Positions 5,993-12,621 of a stretch of DNA of 14,263 nt are shown in pieces. The stretch spans positions 1 through 14,263 of the forward strand of contig DGEZ01000079.1 in NCBI GenBank assembly GCA_002391425.1. The letters are read 5' to 3'. A program made the position numbers and the translations under genes. The notes beneath the pieces were generated by a model. The model ran no database searches. It was not told the DNA's origin and was given only the letters and a program-made list of their open reading frames with translations. The first letter of the stretch is position 1. The number at the start of each line of letters is the position of its first letter. This DNA is from Micrococcales bacterium UBA3913 (GTDB taxonomy: Bacteria > Actinomycetota > Actinomycetes > Actinomycetales > Microbacteriaceae).

Positions 5993-6661
5993 CTACTCGG
6001 GATCCCGAGGGCTGGCACCAGAGGCTGGTGCCGACGATTCGCTTGGCTTCCTCCGTCGATGTAGCGCACCGATCGCGATCGGGAGGATCGATACGATGAC
6101 GATCACGATCATCAGCGTGTCAATGTTGTTCGCGATGAAAGGAATGCCGCCGAGAAGCACCCCGACGAGCGTGAGCCCGGCAGCCCACGCAACACCACCG
6201 AGAGCATTCCATCGGAGGAAACGTGGGTAGTGCAGGGCGGCGGTCCCAGCAGCGAGAGGCACGTACGTGCGCACGACGGGCACGAAACGACCGAGTACGA
6301 GAGCAGGGGCGCCGTAGTGGTCGAAGAACCGTTCCGCCTCTTCAAGTCTTGACGTGCGCAACACGCGCGCGTCCGGTTTGAACAGCCTCCGGCCGAGATG
6401 TCGTCCGATCGTGTACCCGACTTGGTCGCCGGCGATCGCCGCGAACGTGGCAATGCCGGCGATCGCCCACGGGGACAGCCCAAGGGAAGGGGCGAGGATC
6501 GCGGCGGTAACGATCAATGAGTCGCCGGGAAGAAACGGGAAGAGTACCCCCGATTCGATGAATACGATCACTGCGATACCGAGCAATACCCAGGGACCGA
6601 ATGCCTGCAATAGCGTGTCAGGGTCGAGCGGATTCAGTGAAAGTGCTGAGGTAGCGATCAT
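5993..6661 (-). CDS. DedA/SNARE-associated family membrane protein
   Basis: This is a 222-residue inner-membrane protein of the DedA superfamily, members of which affect membrane homeostasis and have been reported as undecaprenyl-phosphate translocases. Hallmarks: FIESGVLFPFLPGDSLI (34-50) with Glu36, the GDQVGYTIGRHLGRRLF segment (78-94), and the signature GRFVPVVRTYVPLAAG (124-139) with Arg125 and Arg131. These are followed by a long hydrophobic helix and a polar, Ser/Pro-rich tail. The ATG at 6661 has a GAAAGGAAG ribosome-binding site seven bases upstream. It lies 129 bases downstream of the MFS gene on the same strand and in the same block as uppP. Two inverted repeats overlap its 3' end (5996-6032). 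The exact substrate cannot be told from sequence. Confidence 0.9.
   Translation of the reverse strand: MIATSALSLNPLDPDTLLQAFGPWVLLGIAVIVFIESGVLFPFLPGDSLIVTAAILAPSLGLSPWAIAGIATFAAIAGDQVGYTIGRHLGRRLFKPDARVLRTSRLEEAERFFDHYGAPALVLGRFVPVVRTYVPLAAGTAALHYPRFLRWNALGGVAWAAGLTLVGVLLGGIPFIANNIDTLMIVIVIVSILPIAIGALHRRRKPSESSAPASGASPRDPE
5996..6032 (-). repeat. Two adjacent hairpins at the 3' end of the dedA-like gene
   Basis: ctcgggatcccgag (5996-6009) is a perfect 14-bp palindrome touching the stop codon (5993-5995). Four bases away, ggcaccag (6014-6021) and ctggtgcc (6025-6032) form a perfect 8-bp stem with a 3-base loop. They cover the last codons of the gene. No T-run follows, so a U-less actinobacterial-type terminator or an RNA-stabilising structure is possible but unproved. 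Confidence 0.45.
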
Positions 6662-6790
6662 TCAAGTCTTCCTTTCATCGGGCTCGATGATCGCGCTTCC
6701 GGTCTGAGAAACCTCGAAGAAAGCAGCAGAACACCATCAACCCGATGCCGCGTGGAGCGGTGAAGCGTCGTTATCATGCGCTCACCCGGG

Positions 6791-8014
6791 TCATCGGTGC
6801 GCACGACGTTGCTGAAGGGTGGCGACGAGTAATACGAGTGCAATGATCTGGGCCACAATAACCAGTGTGGTAAGCAACGCCACGTTGCCGTAGAGTGCAC
6901 CAGCCACTGCGCCACCGGCGAGAGCGGCGACACCCTGGAACACGGCGAACTTTCCGAAAGCAGCACCTTGGCCCCCTGGCGGCACCAGGCCCGCCACGAA
7001 AGCCTTGATGGTCGAATCCTGCACCCCGGTCGCCGCTCCCCAGATGCACACCCCGACGAGCACGAGAGGCAATTCGCCTGCCAAGCACAGAGCGGGCACG
7101 AACGCGGTCAAAACCGGTACGACCAGCAGGATGCGGGCACCGAGTCTGTCGTATGCCCAACCGGTGGCCGGCGCGGCGAATGCAGCGACGAACATGGCCA
7201 GCGCGTAGACGAGCGGAACGGCGGGCAATGGCACCAGGCGGGCATCTTCGAGGTGAAAGGTGATGACGCCGAAGCCGATCAGGCCGAAGGTCGTGAGCGC
7301 TGCGAAGGTTGCGAATAGGAGGAACGTGACGTGAGGCGTGTCGACTCGGTCAGCATCGGCTGGCAATACGGACACGGCGGGCACGGCTCTTTGGCGGAAC
7401 ACCGCGGTGTCGGGCACCCGAGCTCGCATCCAGAACAGTGTGAGCATTGCGGCTGCTCCGGGAATGATCAGCCAGAGGAATGCGGGCCAGTACGCTCCCA
7501 CGAGGGTTGCAACCGCGGCGACGAGCAGGGGGCCGAGGAATGCGCCGAACTGGTCGAGCGCTTTGTGTACGCCGAAGCCTTTGCCGTGGCCCACGGCTCC
7601 GGTCGCATCCGCGAGCAGGACGGTCTTCGCCGGGCTTCGGATCGCCTTGCCGGTTCTCTCAAGGATGAGAAGGAGACTTGCGATGGCGAGACCAGCGCCC
7701 CCTGCGAAGGGCGCGACGGCGAGCAGCGGAACACTCACCGCTGTGAGCGCGTAGCCGATGATGGTGAATGTCCAATAGCGGCCGGTCTTGTCGACCCATG
7801 GTCCGGTCGCCAGTCGGAGCAGCAGCGCGATTGCATCGGCGCCGCCGGTGACCAGCCCGGCCAGAAGTGCGGAAGCACCGAGCTGGGCGAGAAATGCGCC
7901 GTTCACAGACATCGCGCCATCCGCGACCATGTCGATGGTGAGGCTCACCATTCCGAGCCCGACGATCATCCGCCACGGGGAGAGACCCGCCTGGGGAGTA
8001 CGCGATGCGTTCAC
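6791..8014 (-). CDS. Major facilitator superfamily transporter, substrate unknown
   Basis: This 407-residue protein has about twelve hydrophobic segments in two halves. MFS signatures include a motif-A-like loop GPWVDKTGRYW (71-81), a second-half counterpart GWAYDRLGAR (285-294), and the segment ERTGKAIRSPAKTVLLAD (119-136) found in one group of prokaryotic MFS proteins. The central loop (about 200-228) is soluble. It is probably a secondary exporter in the cytoplasmic membrane. The GTG at 8014 overlaps the stop of a short upstream ORF by GTGA. The nearest ribosome-binding-like sequence, GGGGAG, lies 13 bases upstream, so coupling to the small ORF may drive translation. Neighbours on the same strand are a DedA protein and UppP. 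An arsenic-related substrate is conceivable given the adjacent ars operon, but nothing in the sequence shows it. Confidence 0.85.
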   Translation of the reverse strand: MNASRTPQAGLSPWRMIVGLGMVSLTIDMVADGAMSVNGAFLAQLGASALLAGLVTGGADAIALLLRLATGPWVDKTGRYWTFTIIGYALTAVSVPLLAVAPFAGGAGLAIASLLLILERTGKAIRSPAKTVLLADATGAVGHGKGFGVHKALDQFGAFLGPLLVAAVATLVGAYWPAFLWLIIPGAAAMLTLFWMRARVPDTAVFRQRAVPAVSVLPADADRVDTPHVTFLLFATFAALTTFGLIGFGVITFHLEDARLVPLPAVPLVYALAMFVAAFAAPATGWAYDRLGARILLVVPVLTAFVPALCLAGELPLVLVGVCIWGAATGVQDSTIKAFVAGLVPPGGQGAAFGKFAVFQGVAALAGGAVAGALYGNVALLTTLVIVAQIIALVLLVATLQQRRAHR

Positions 8015-8178
8015 TGTAGCAACCGCTCCCCTGCCAAGGACGCCTCAACAAGGACTCGTGAACGCCCGCCACTGTGGCTCCAATGACCGAGGAAGCGGCG
8101 CCATCCCCATCTGGCCCAAGCCGCGACACACAGCAGACAAATGCGGAGCAACGGAAGATAGCCGAAATGCCAAGACAT
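8011..8178 (-). CDS. Possible 55-residue small hydrophobic protein coupled to the MFS gene
   Basis: An ATG at 8178 is preceded by AAGGAG with six bases of spacing, the best ribosome-binding site near the MFS gene. The frame encodes 55 residues with a hydrophobic, Trp/Arg-rich first half (MSWHFGYLPLLRICLLCVAA, then WARWGWRRF) and a polar tail. Its TGA overlaps the GTG start of the MFS gene by four bases. It could be a small membrane partner or a leader peptide for translational coupling. Third-position GC is only moderate (about two thirds in the first 33 codons), and I recognise no family, so a chance ORF remains possible. Confidence 0.4.
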   Translation of the reverse strand: MSWHFGYLPLLRICLLCVAAWARWGWRRFLGHWSHSGGRSRVLVEASLAGERLLQ

Positions 8179-8332
8179 GAGATGCTCCTTCAGCACATTG
8201 TGTGGGATCTTCGTGGAAGCTTACGATCGAGTTGCGACATGCGCCCCCAGTTTGGTCTACGGCATAACTTCCATGCTTGCCAGCGAGGAAAGGCAGTCCT
8301 TATCCATTTTCATCAGGCAGAGGGCTCGAGAA

Positions 8333-9184
8333 TCAGGCGGCCAGCACACCAGCCGCGAGCAGGACAACAAGCCCAACACCGACGACCAGGCGATAGATCA
8401 CGAACGGCAGATAACTGTGGTGTGCGATGTAGCGCATGAGGAAGACGATCACGGCCAACCCGACGCCGAACGCGACCAAGGTTGCGATAGCCGTTTCGAC
8501 GCCGTTGAACACCTCAGGTGCGCACGTTGCCGTGGCAGCGCATGTGCGTGTGACAGTCTTGTAGAGCTCGTAGAGCCCGCTGCCGAAGACCGCAGGAATT
8601 GCGAGAAGAAACGCGTATCGGGTCGCAGCCGCGCGCTCATATCCCATAAAGAGACCGGCCGTGATCGTGCCGCCCGAACGGGACACGCCGGGCACCAGCG
8701 CAAGTGCTTGTGCAAGTCCGTATATGGTGGCGTGCGGTGCGGTCAGCTGGCTGAGTCGGCGTTTCTTAGCTCCGACCCAGTCGGCGATGCCGAGCAGAAT
8801 ACCGAAGACGATCAGATTGCCCGCTACTATCCACAGTGATCGCAGTACCGTCTCGATCTGGGTCTGAAAAAGGACGCCGAGTACGACGATCGGCACGCTC
8901 CCGAGAATGATGTACCAGCCGAGCCTGGCATCCTTGTCGGCGCGCGACCGTCGGCCGACGAGCGACTCGAACCATGCGGAAGCAACGCGGACGATGTCCC
9001 GCCAAAAGTAAAGCATCACGGCGGTCTCAGTACCCAGCTGCGTGATCGCCGTGAAGGCCGCTCCGGGATCGGCACCAGTGCCGATGAGTTCACCGACGAT
9101 ACGGATGTGAGCGCTGCTGGAAATGGGCAAGAACTCTGTAAGCCCCTGGACGAGGCCCAGCAGAACTGCGTTGAGAAGCTGCAT
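8333..9184 (-). CDS. uppP: Undecaprenyl-diphosphatase (bacitracin resistance protein)
   Basis: UppP (BacA) dephosphorylates undecaprenyl diphosphate to the monophosphate carrier used for peptidoglycan and other surface polymers. It acts in the cytoplasmic membrane, and raised dosage protects against bacitracin. The 283-residue sequence has the (E/Q)xxxE motif as QGLTEFLP with Glu17, then ISSSAH with His26, and the second signature PGVSRSGG with Arg169. About seven to eight hydrophobic segments are visible, and the length is normal. I chose the ATG at 9184 because AAAGGA lies six bases upstream and the conserved QLLNAVLLGLVQG starts at once. An upstream start at 9235 would add a non-conserved 17-residue lead. 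It points away from padR and is followed by the small ORF and MFS gene on the same strand, with a 154-base gap in which I see nothing. Confidence 0.95.
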   Translation of the reverse strand: MQLLNAVLLGLVQGLTEFLPISSSAHIRIVGELIGTGADPGAAFTAITQLGTETAVMLYFWRDIVRVASAWFESLVGRRSRADKDARLGWYIILGSVPIVVLGVLFQTQIETVLRSLWIVAGNLIVFGILLGIADWVGAKKRRLSQLTAPHATIYGLAQALALVPGVSRSGGTITAGLFMGYERAAATRYAFLLAIPAVFGSGLYELYKTVTRTCAATATCAPEVFNGVETAIATLVAFGVGLAVIVFLMRYIAHHSYLPFVIYRLVVGVGLVVLLAAGVLAA

Positions 9185-9326
9185 GATTTCCTTTGGTTTC
9201 GTTGCGGCAGAGTCGAGCACCAACTGTGGCAGCAAGGAGCTCAGGACTCTCTAAGAGGGAAAGCGAGCGCTCTACGGGCCGGGAGGTGACGCCGACTGTT
9301 CATACAGATGACATCTTCAAGATCAG

Positions 9327-9367
9327 TATCGGGACACGATATCGGTGTACGATATCGAAGGACGATA
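9327..9367. promoter_or_regulatory. Three interlocked 15-bp inverted repeats, probable PadR operator array
   Basis: The sequence reads TATCG-ggaca-CGATA, TATCG-gtgta-CGATA, TATCG-aagga-CGATA. Each TATCG-N5-CGATA unit is a perfect inverted repeat, and consecutive units share the central TA, so the period is exactly 13 bp. Units lie at 9327-9341, 9340-9354 and 9353-9367. The last ends 15 bases before the padR start codon, and a -10-like TACGAT (9348-9353) sits inside the array. PadR-type repressors normally bind dyads next to their own gene, so autoregulation is the obvious reading. uppP starts 142 bases away in the other direction and may also be affected. Confidence 0.8.
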
Positions 9368-9382
9368 CGGATTGGAGGCCTG

Positions 9383-9730
9383 ATGAGGGAGTTGTTCCGT
9401 GGGGCCGTGTTCCTGCACATCCTGCACCACGCATCGGAGGAGCCGATTCACGGCGCGTGGATGAGCGCCGAGCTTTCCCGGCATGGTTACGACATCTCGC
9501 CGGGCACTTTGTATCCGACCCTGCACCGGATGGAGGCGGATGGTCTGATCACGTCCACCACGGAGACGGTCGGCGGTCGGGTCTTGCGTCTGTACCGTGC
9601 AACCCCGGCCGGTGTCGAGGCGCTCGCCGATGGCCGGCGAGCGGTACGCGAGCTCGCCGCCGAGGTGCTGACGCCCGACCCTGACGTCGACCAAGTCGAC
9701 ACTCGGAAGGATGACAAACATGGCATCTAA
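9383..9730 (+). CDS. PadR-family transcriptional repressor
   Basis: This 115-residue winged-helix regulator shows the PadR signature: ISPGTLYPTLHRMEADGLI (38-56) as recognition helix and turn, followed by the wing strands GGRVLRLYRATPAG (64-77). A short C-terminal helix and an acidic tail follow. It is of the short PadR class, with only a small dimerisation helix. The ATG at 9383 has GGAGG four bases upstream, a tight but acceptable spacing. A longer in-frame start at 9308 would translate through the operator array and is rejected. The stop at 9728-9730 overlaps the start of the permease gene by 11 bases, so the two are surely co-transcribed. The inducer is unknown. A permease substrate or a related metabolite is a reasonable guess. 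Confidence 0.9.
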   Translation: MRELFRGAVFLHILHHASEEPIHGAWMSAELSRHGYDISPGTLYPTLHRMEADGLITSTTETVGGRVLRLYRATPAGVEALADGRRAVRELAAEVLTPDPDVDQVDTRKDDKHGI

Positions 9731-10985
9731 CCCAGCCCTGGCTCGCAAACTGGGAACGACCGATGCGGTGGTGATCGGTCTCGGCTCGATGATCGGGGCC
9801 GGGATCTTCTCAGCCTTCGCTCCGGCCGCCGCTGCCGCTGGGTCCGGCCTGCTGGTCGGTCTGACGATCGCGGCGGTCGTCGCGTACTGCAATGCAACGT
9901 CATCTGCTCAGCTTGCCGCACAGTATCCGACATCCGGCGGCGCATACGTCTATGGCCGGGAGCGGCTCGGGCAGTGGCCAGGATTCCTGGCCGGCTGGAG
10001 CTTCGTGATCGGCAAGACGGCGAGCTGCGCCGCGATGGCGCTGACTTTCGCCGCCTATGCCGCACCGGCCGGGTGGAGGAAGCCGGTCGCGGTTGCAGCG
10101 CTGATTGGCCTGGCCGCCGTGAACTACTTCGGCGTCACCCGCACCGCGCGGTTGACCCGGGTCATCGTCGCCGTCGTGATCGTGGTGTTGGCCCTTGTCA
10201 TCGTCGTCGGCCTCACGGCGGGCGACCCGGCCGCAAACGGCCTGGAGGCGGACCTGTTCGCCGATGGTCCCTATGGCATCCTGCAGTCGGCGGGTCTGCT
10301 GTTCTTCGCATTCGCCGGTTATGCGCGGATCGCGACCATGGGCGAAGAGGTCAAGGACCCGCAGCGCACCATCCCGAAGGCGATCGTCACGGCCCTGTTC
10401 ATCGTCCTGGAGATCTACGCGCTCGTCGCCGTCACTGTGCTGTTGGTGATCGGGCCGGAGCGGCTCGCGACGTCGTCGGCACCATTGGTCGATGTCGTTA
10501 CGACGGCGAATGCAGGATGGGCAGCACCCGTCGTCCGGGTGGGCGCCGCCGCCGCCGCACTCGGTGCCCTCCTCGCACTGGTTGCCGGCGTGGGAAGAAC
10601 CAGCCTCGCGATGGCCCGCAACCGCGACCTGCCGGTCTGGCTCGCAGGGGTGCATCCGAAATACCAGGTACCGCACCACGCCGAGCTTGCCCTCGCTGTG
10701 ATCGTCTCGATCCTCGTTCTGACGGTCGACCTGCGCGGCGCGATCGGGTTCTCCTCATTCGGCGTGTTGCTGTACTACTTCATCGCCAACGTCTCCGCAT
10801 TCACCCAAGCAAAGGAACAACGCCGCTATCCGAAGGCCCTTCAAGGCCTCGGCGCGGTCGGCTGCATCGCCTTGGTCGCCACCCTGCCGCCGAGGTCGAT
10901 CGCCTTCGGAGTCATCGTGCTGATTGTCGGCGTCGGCTACCGGTTGATTCGACTACGGGCGTACAAAGACACGAACCACTCGTGA
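9720..10985 (+). CDS. APC-superfamily amino-acid/polyamine permease
   Basis: This 421-residue membrane protein has about twelve hydrophobic segments and the APC-family opening helix TDAVVIGLGSMIGAGIFSAF (14-33), whose GSMIGAGIF unwound region binds substrate in this fold. Further family features are PTSGGAYVYGRERLG, the TM6 segment FFAFAGYARIATMGEEVKDP with its conserved E-E-x-x-x-P, and the loop RTSLAMARNRDLPVWLAGVH. I chose the ATG at 9720, which has GGAAGG nine bases upstream. The in-frame ATG at 9711 leaves no room for a ribosome-binding site. It overlaps padR, implying repression by it. The substrate is probably a neutral or cationic amino acid or amine, but the sequence does not decide. 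A strong hairpin 50 bases downstream probably ends the transcript. Confidence 0.92.
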   Translation: MASNPALARKLGTTDAVVIGLGSMIGAGIFSAFAPAAAAAGSGLLVGLTIAAVVAYCNATSSAQLAAQYPTSGGAYVYGRERLGQWPGFLAGWSFVIGKTASCAAMALTFAAYAAPAGWRKPVAVAALIGLAAVNYFGVTRTARLTRVIVAVVIVVLALVIVVGLTAGDPAANGLEADLFADGPYGILQSAGLLFFAFAGYARIATMGEEVKDPQRTIPKAIVTALFIVLEIYALVAVTVLLVIGPERLATSSAPLVDVVTTANAGWAAPVVRVGAAAAALGALLALVAGVGRTSLAMARNRDLPVWLAGVHPKYQVPHHAELALAVIVSILVLTVDLRGAIGFSSFGVLLYYFIANVSAFTQAKEQRRYPKALQGLGAVGCIALVATLPPRSIAFGVIVLIVGVGYRLIRLRAYKDTNHS

Positions 10986-11034
10986 CCTGCCGCCCGACGC
11001 TGTGGCGAACGCGGTCTCCTGCGGTGGCCGGTCA

Positions 11035-11089
11035 GCGCACCGCCCAGGCCCCGGCTCCGACCTGTCGGCTCCAAGTCTGGGCGGTGCGC
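11035..11089 (+). terminator. Strong hairpin after the permease gene, U-less terminator candidate
   Basis: gcgcaccgcccag (11035-11047) and ctgggcggtgcgc (11077-11089) are perfect 13-bp inverted repeats. Inside the 29-base loop, ccgac-ct-gtcgg gives a second small stem. It begins 50 bases after the permease stop. No T-run follows, consistent with the U-less terminators often proposed for actinobacteria. In the rest of 10986-11302 I see no convincing gene; minus-strand frames there lack any recognisable family. Confidence 0.6.
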
Positions 11090-11302
11090 AGAAAAGGCCC
11101 TGGTACACATCGCTTCCAGGACCGCATTCGAGGCGCGTTCAATTCCCTCTCTCAGTGTGTCAATGAACTCGCCCTTCGACTGCTCGCCGCGTAAACGATT
11201 GTCAGGTTGGTGCGTGTCTTCGCGCAAAACGGTGGCGTGATTTCTTAGAGGATTCTGGGACGCGTTGCCGACAATGGAGGGATAGGGGTCGGAGGATACG
11301 AG

Positions 11303-11977
11303 GTGACGATGGAGATGCGTCGACCGGCACTGCTGCTGGTTGAAGACGATCGAGAGATTGCCGGAATGCTTGAAGAGGTTCTTGTCGAACTGTACGACGT
11401 CGACCACGTCGTCGATGGGGAACAGGGTCTCGCGTTAGCGTTGCGGCGTCATTTCAATGTGATGGTCATCGATCGACGTTTGCCTGGCATTGACGGTGTC
11501 GCTCTCATCCAGGCGATCCGGCGGGCCAACATCACGACACCGGTATTGATGCTGACGGCGTTGGGCACGCTCGATGACAAGGTATCGGGCCTGGATGCCG
11601 GTGCCAACGACTATCTCGTCAAGCCATTCGAGTTCGACGAACTGTTAGCGCGTTTGCGCGCTCTGAGGCGTGCGTTCACCGCGGAGGGCCGACGCCGATA
11701 TCTGGGCGAGTGGATCTACACGCCGGACAACAAGACCGTCTACTCCCCGACTGGTGCCCGCATCCTGCTCACGGACGCCGAGAACGCCTTGCTGGAATTG
11801 CTCAGTGCCAGCCCCGAACGCGTTTTCTCACGAGGCGAGATCCTCGACGCAGTGTTCCGCTCGGAGGACTCGCCCGGGACCGTCGACACGTACGTCCACT
11901 ATCTGCGGAGGAAGACCAGCCGAGACATGGTCGAGACGGTACGCGCGCAGGGCTACAGGCTGGGTGATCAGCCGTGA
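11303..11977 (+). CDS. OmpR-family response regulator
   Basis: This 224-residue two-component response regulator has an N-terminal receiver domain (about 8-122). It carries the acidic pair Glu14/Asp15/Asp16 in LLVEDDRE, phospho-acceptor Asp57 in VMVIDRRLPG, Thr85 in MLTAL and Lys107 in YLVKPFEF. A winged-helix OmpR/PhoB DNA-binding domain follows (about 130-222), with ILLTDAENALLELLSASPER, then VDTYVHYLRRKTSRD and VRAQGYRLG. The GTG at 11303 has GGAGG seven bases upstream. Its stop overlaps the kinase start by GTGA. The partner kinase is disrupted by an IS, so the regulator may be stuck unphosphorylated or may depend on another donor. Its target genes are not evident, and no dyad in the upstream region stands out. 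Confidence 0.95.
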   Translation: MTMEMRRPALLLVEDDREIAGMLEEVLVELYDVDHVVDGEQGLALALRRHFNVMVIDRRLPGIDGVALIQAIRRANITTPVLMLTALGTLDDKVSGLDAGANDYLVKPFEFDELLARLRALRRAFTAEGRRRYLGEWIYTPDNKTVYSPTGARILLTDAENALLELLSASPERVFSRGEILDAVFRSEDSPGTVDTYVHYLRRKTSRDMVETVRAQGYRLGDQP

Positions 11978-12621
11978 CCGCGGAGCAGGATCGTGTGCGC
12001 GTGCATCGAGCTGCCGTTTCTATCGGGCTCTACGTGGGGGGAACCGCTGCCGTGTTGGTGACTGGCGGCGTCCTGGTACTTATCGCGGCGGTCACAGTAA
12101 ACTCCCGGCATGAGCGGGCGGAACACGCACAATCGGTTCCGAGTCGTGGGGATGCATGGGTGGTCGACAGCGACAAGGTCATCCTGCTGGTCATTGCGCT
12201 TGCACTGATCGGGATCTTGCTCACCGGTATCGTCGCCTGGCTGGTCGCCCGGCGCGCGGTGGCGCCCTTGGGCGAAGCATTGCGCCTGCAACGAAACTTC
12301 GTCGCAGACGCGAGCCATGAGCTGCGCACACCGTTGACGGTGCTGAGCAGCCGGACGCAAGTCTTGGAGCGGCGGCTCGACCGCGGGCAGCCGGTCGATG
12401 ACGTTGTCGCGGCATTGCGCCGGGACACAGCGGCGATGGCCGAGGTGCTGAACGATCTCCTGCTCAGTGCCGAAGGCGCTGAGCAGCCAACGGGCGCGCC
12501 GACCGAAGTAGCGGAGGCAGTGAGCGCCGCGAACGCAACCCTCGGGGTGCTCGCCGACCGCGCCGGCGTCCGCATTGACGTTCAGGGGCTCTTCACAGAA
12601 GTGAGTGGATCAGGGGTCTGA
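11974..12621 (+). pseudogene. Sensor histidine kinase truncated by an ISL3-family IS
   Basis: The frame starts with GTG at 11974, overlapping the response regulator stop. It has two membrane helices (about 13-41 and 69-92) flanking a very short extracytoplasmic loop. The HisKA dimerisation domain follows, with phospho-acceptor His115 in NFVADASHELRTPLTVLSSR. Native sequence ends at about residue 204 (base 12586). The last ten or so residues and the stop at 12619-12621 come from the IS inverted repeat. The whole ATPase domain (N, G1, F and G2 boxes) is missing and does not reappear beyond the IS, so the protein cannot autophosphorylate. The intact gene would be a classical membrane sensor paired with the upstream regulator. 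The signal is unknown, and the short loop suggests intramembrane or cofactor-dependent sensing. Confidence 0.9.
12587..12610 (+). repeat. ISL3 terminal inverted repeat, left end
   Basis: The repeat begins GGCTCTTCACAGAAG. It differs from the reverse complement of the other end at positions 16, 17 and 24. It contains the transposase stop codon (12593-12595) and supplies foreign codons to the truncated kinase. Confidence 0.9.

Noticed and set aside
7331..8086. 251-codon plus-strand frame antisense to the MFS gene
   Set aside because: Cys/Glu/Gly-rich shadow; the minus-strand MFS protein is clearly the real gene.
9974..11194. 406-codon plus-strand frame overlapping the permease
   Set aside because: An Arg/Gly-rich out-of-frame shadow of the APC permease, which has clear motifs in the other frame.
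10937..11407. 156-codon minus-strand frame across the permease-response regulator gap
   Set aside because: Overlaps the 3' end of the permease and the start of the response regulator, and has no recognisable family or ribosome-binding site.
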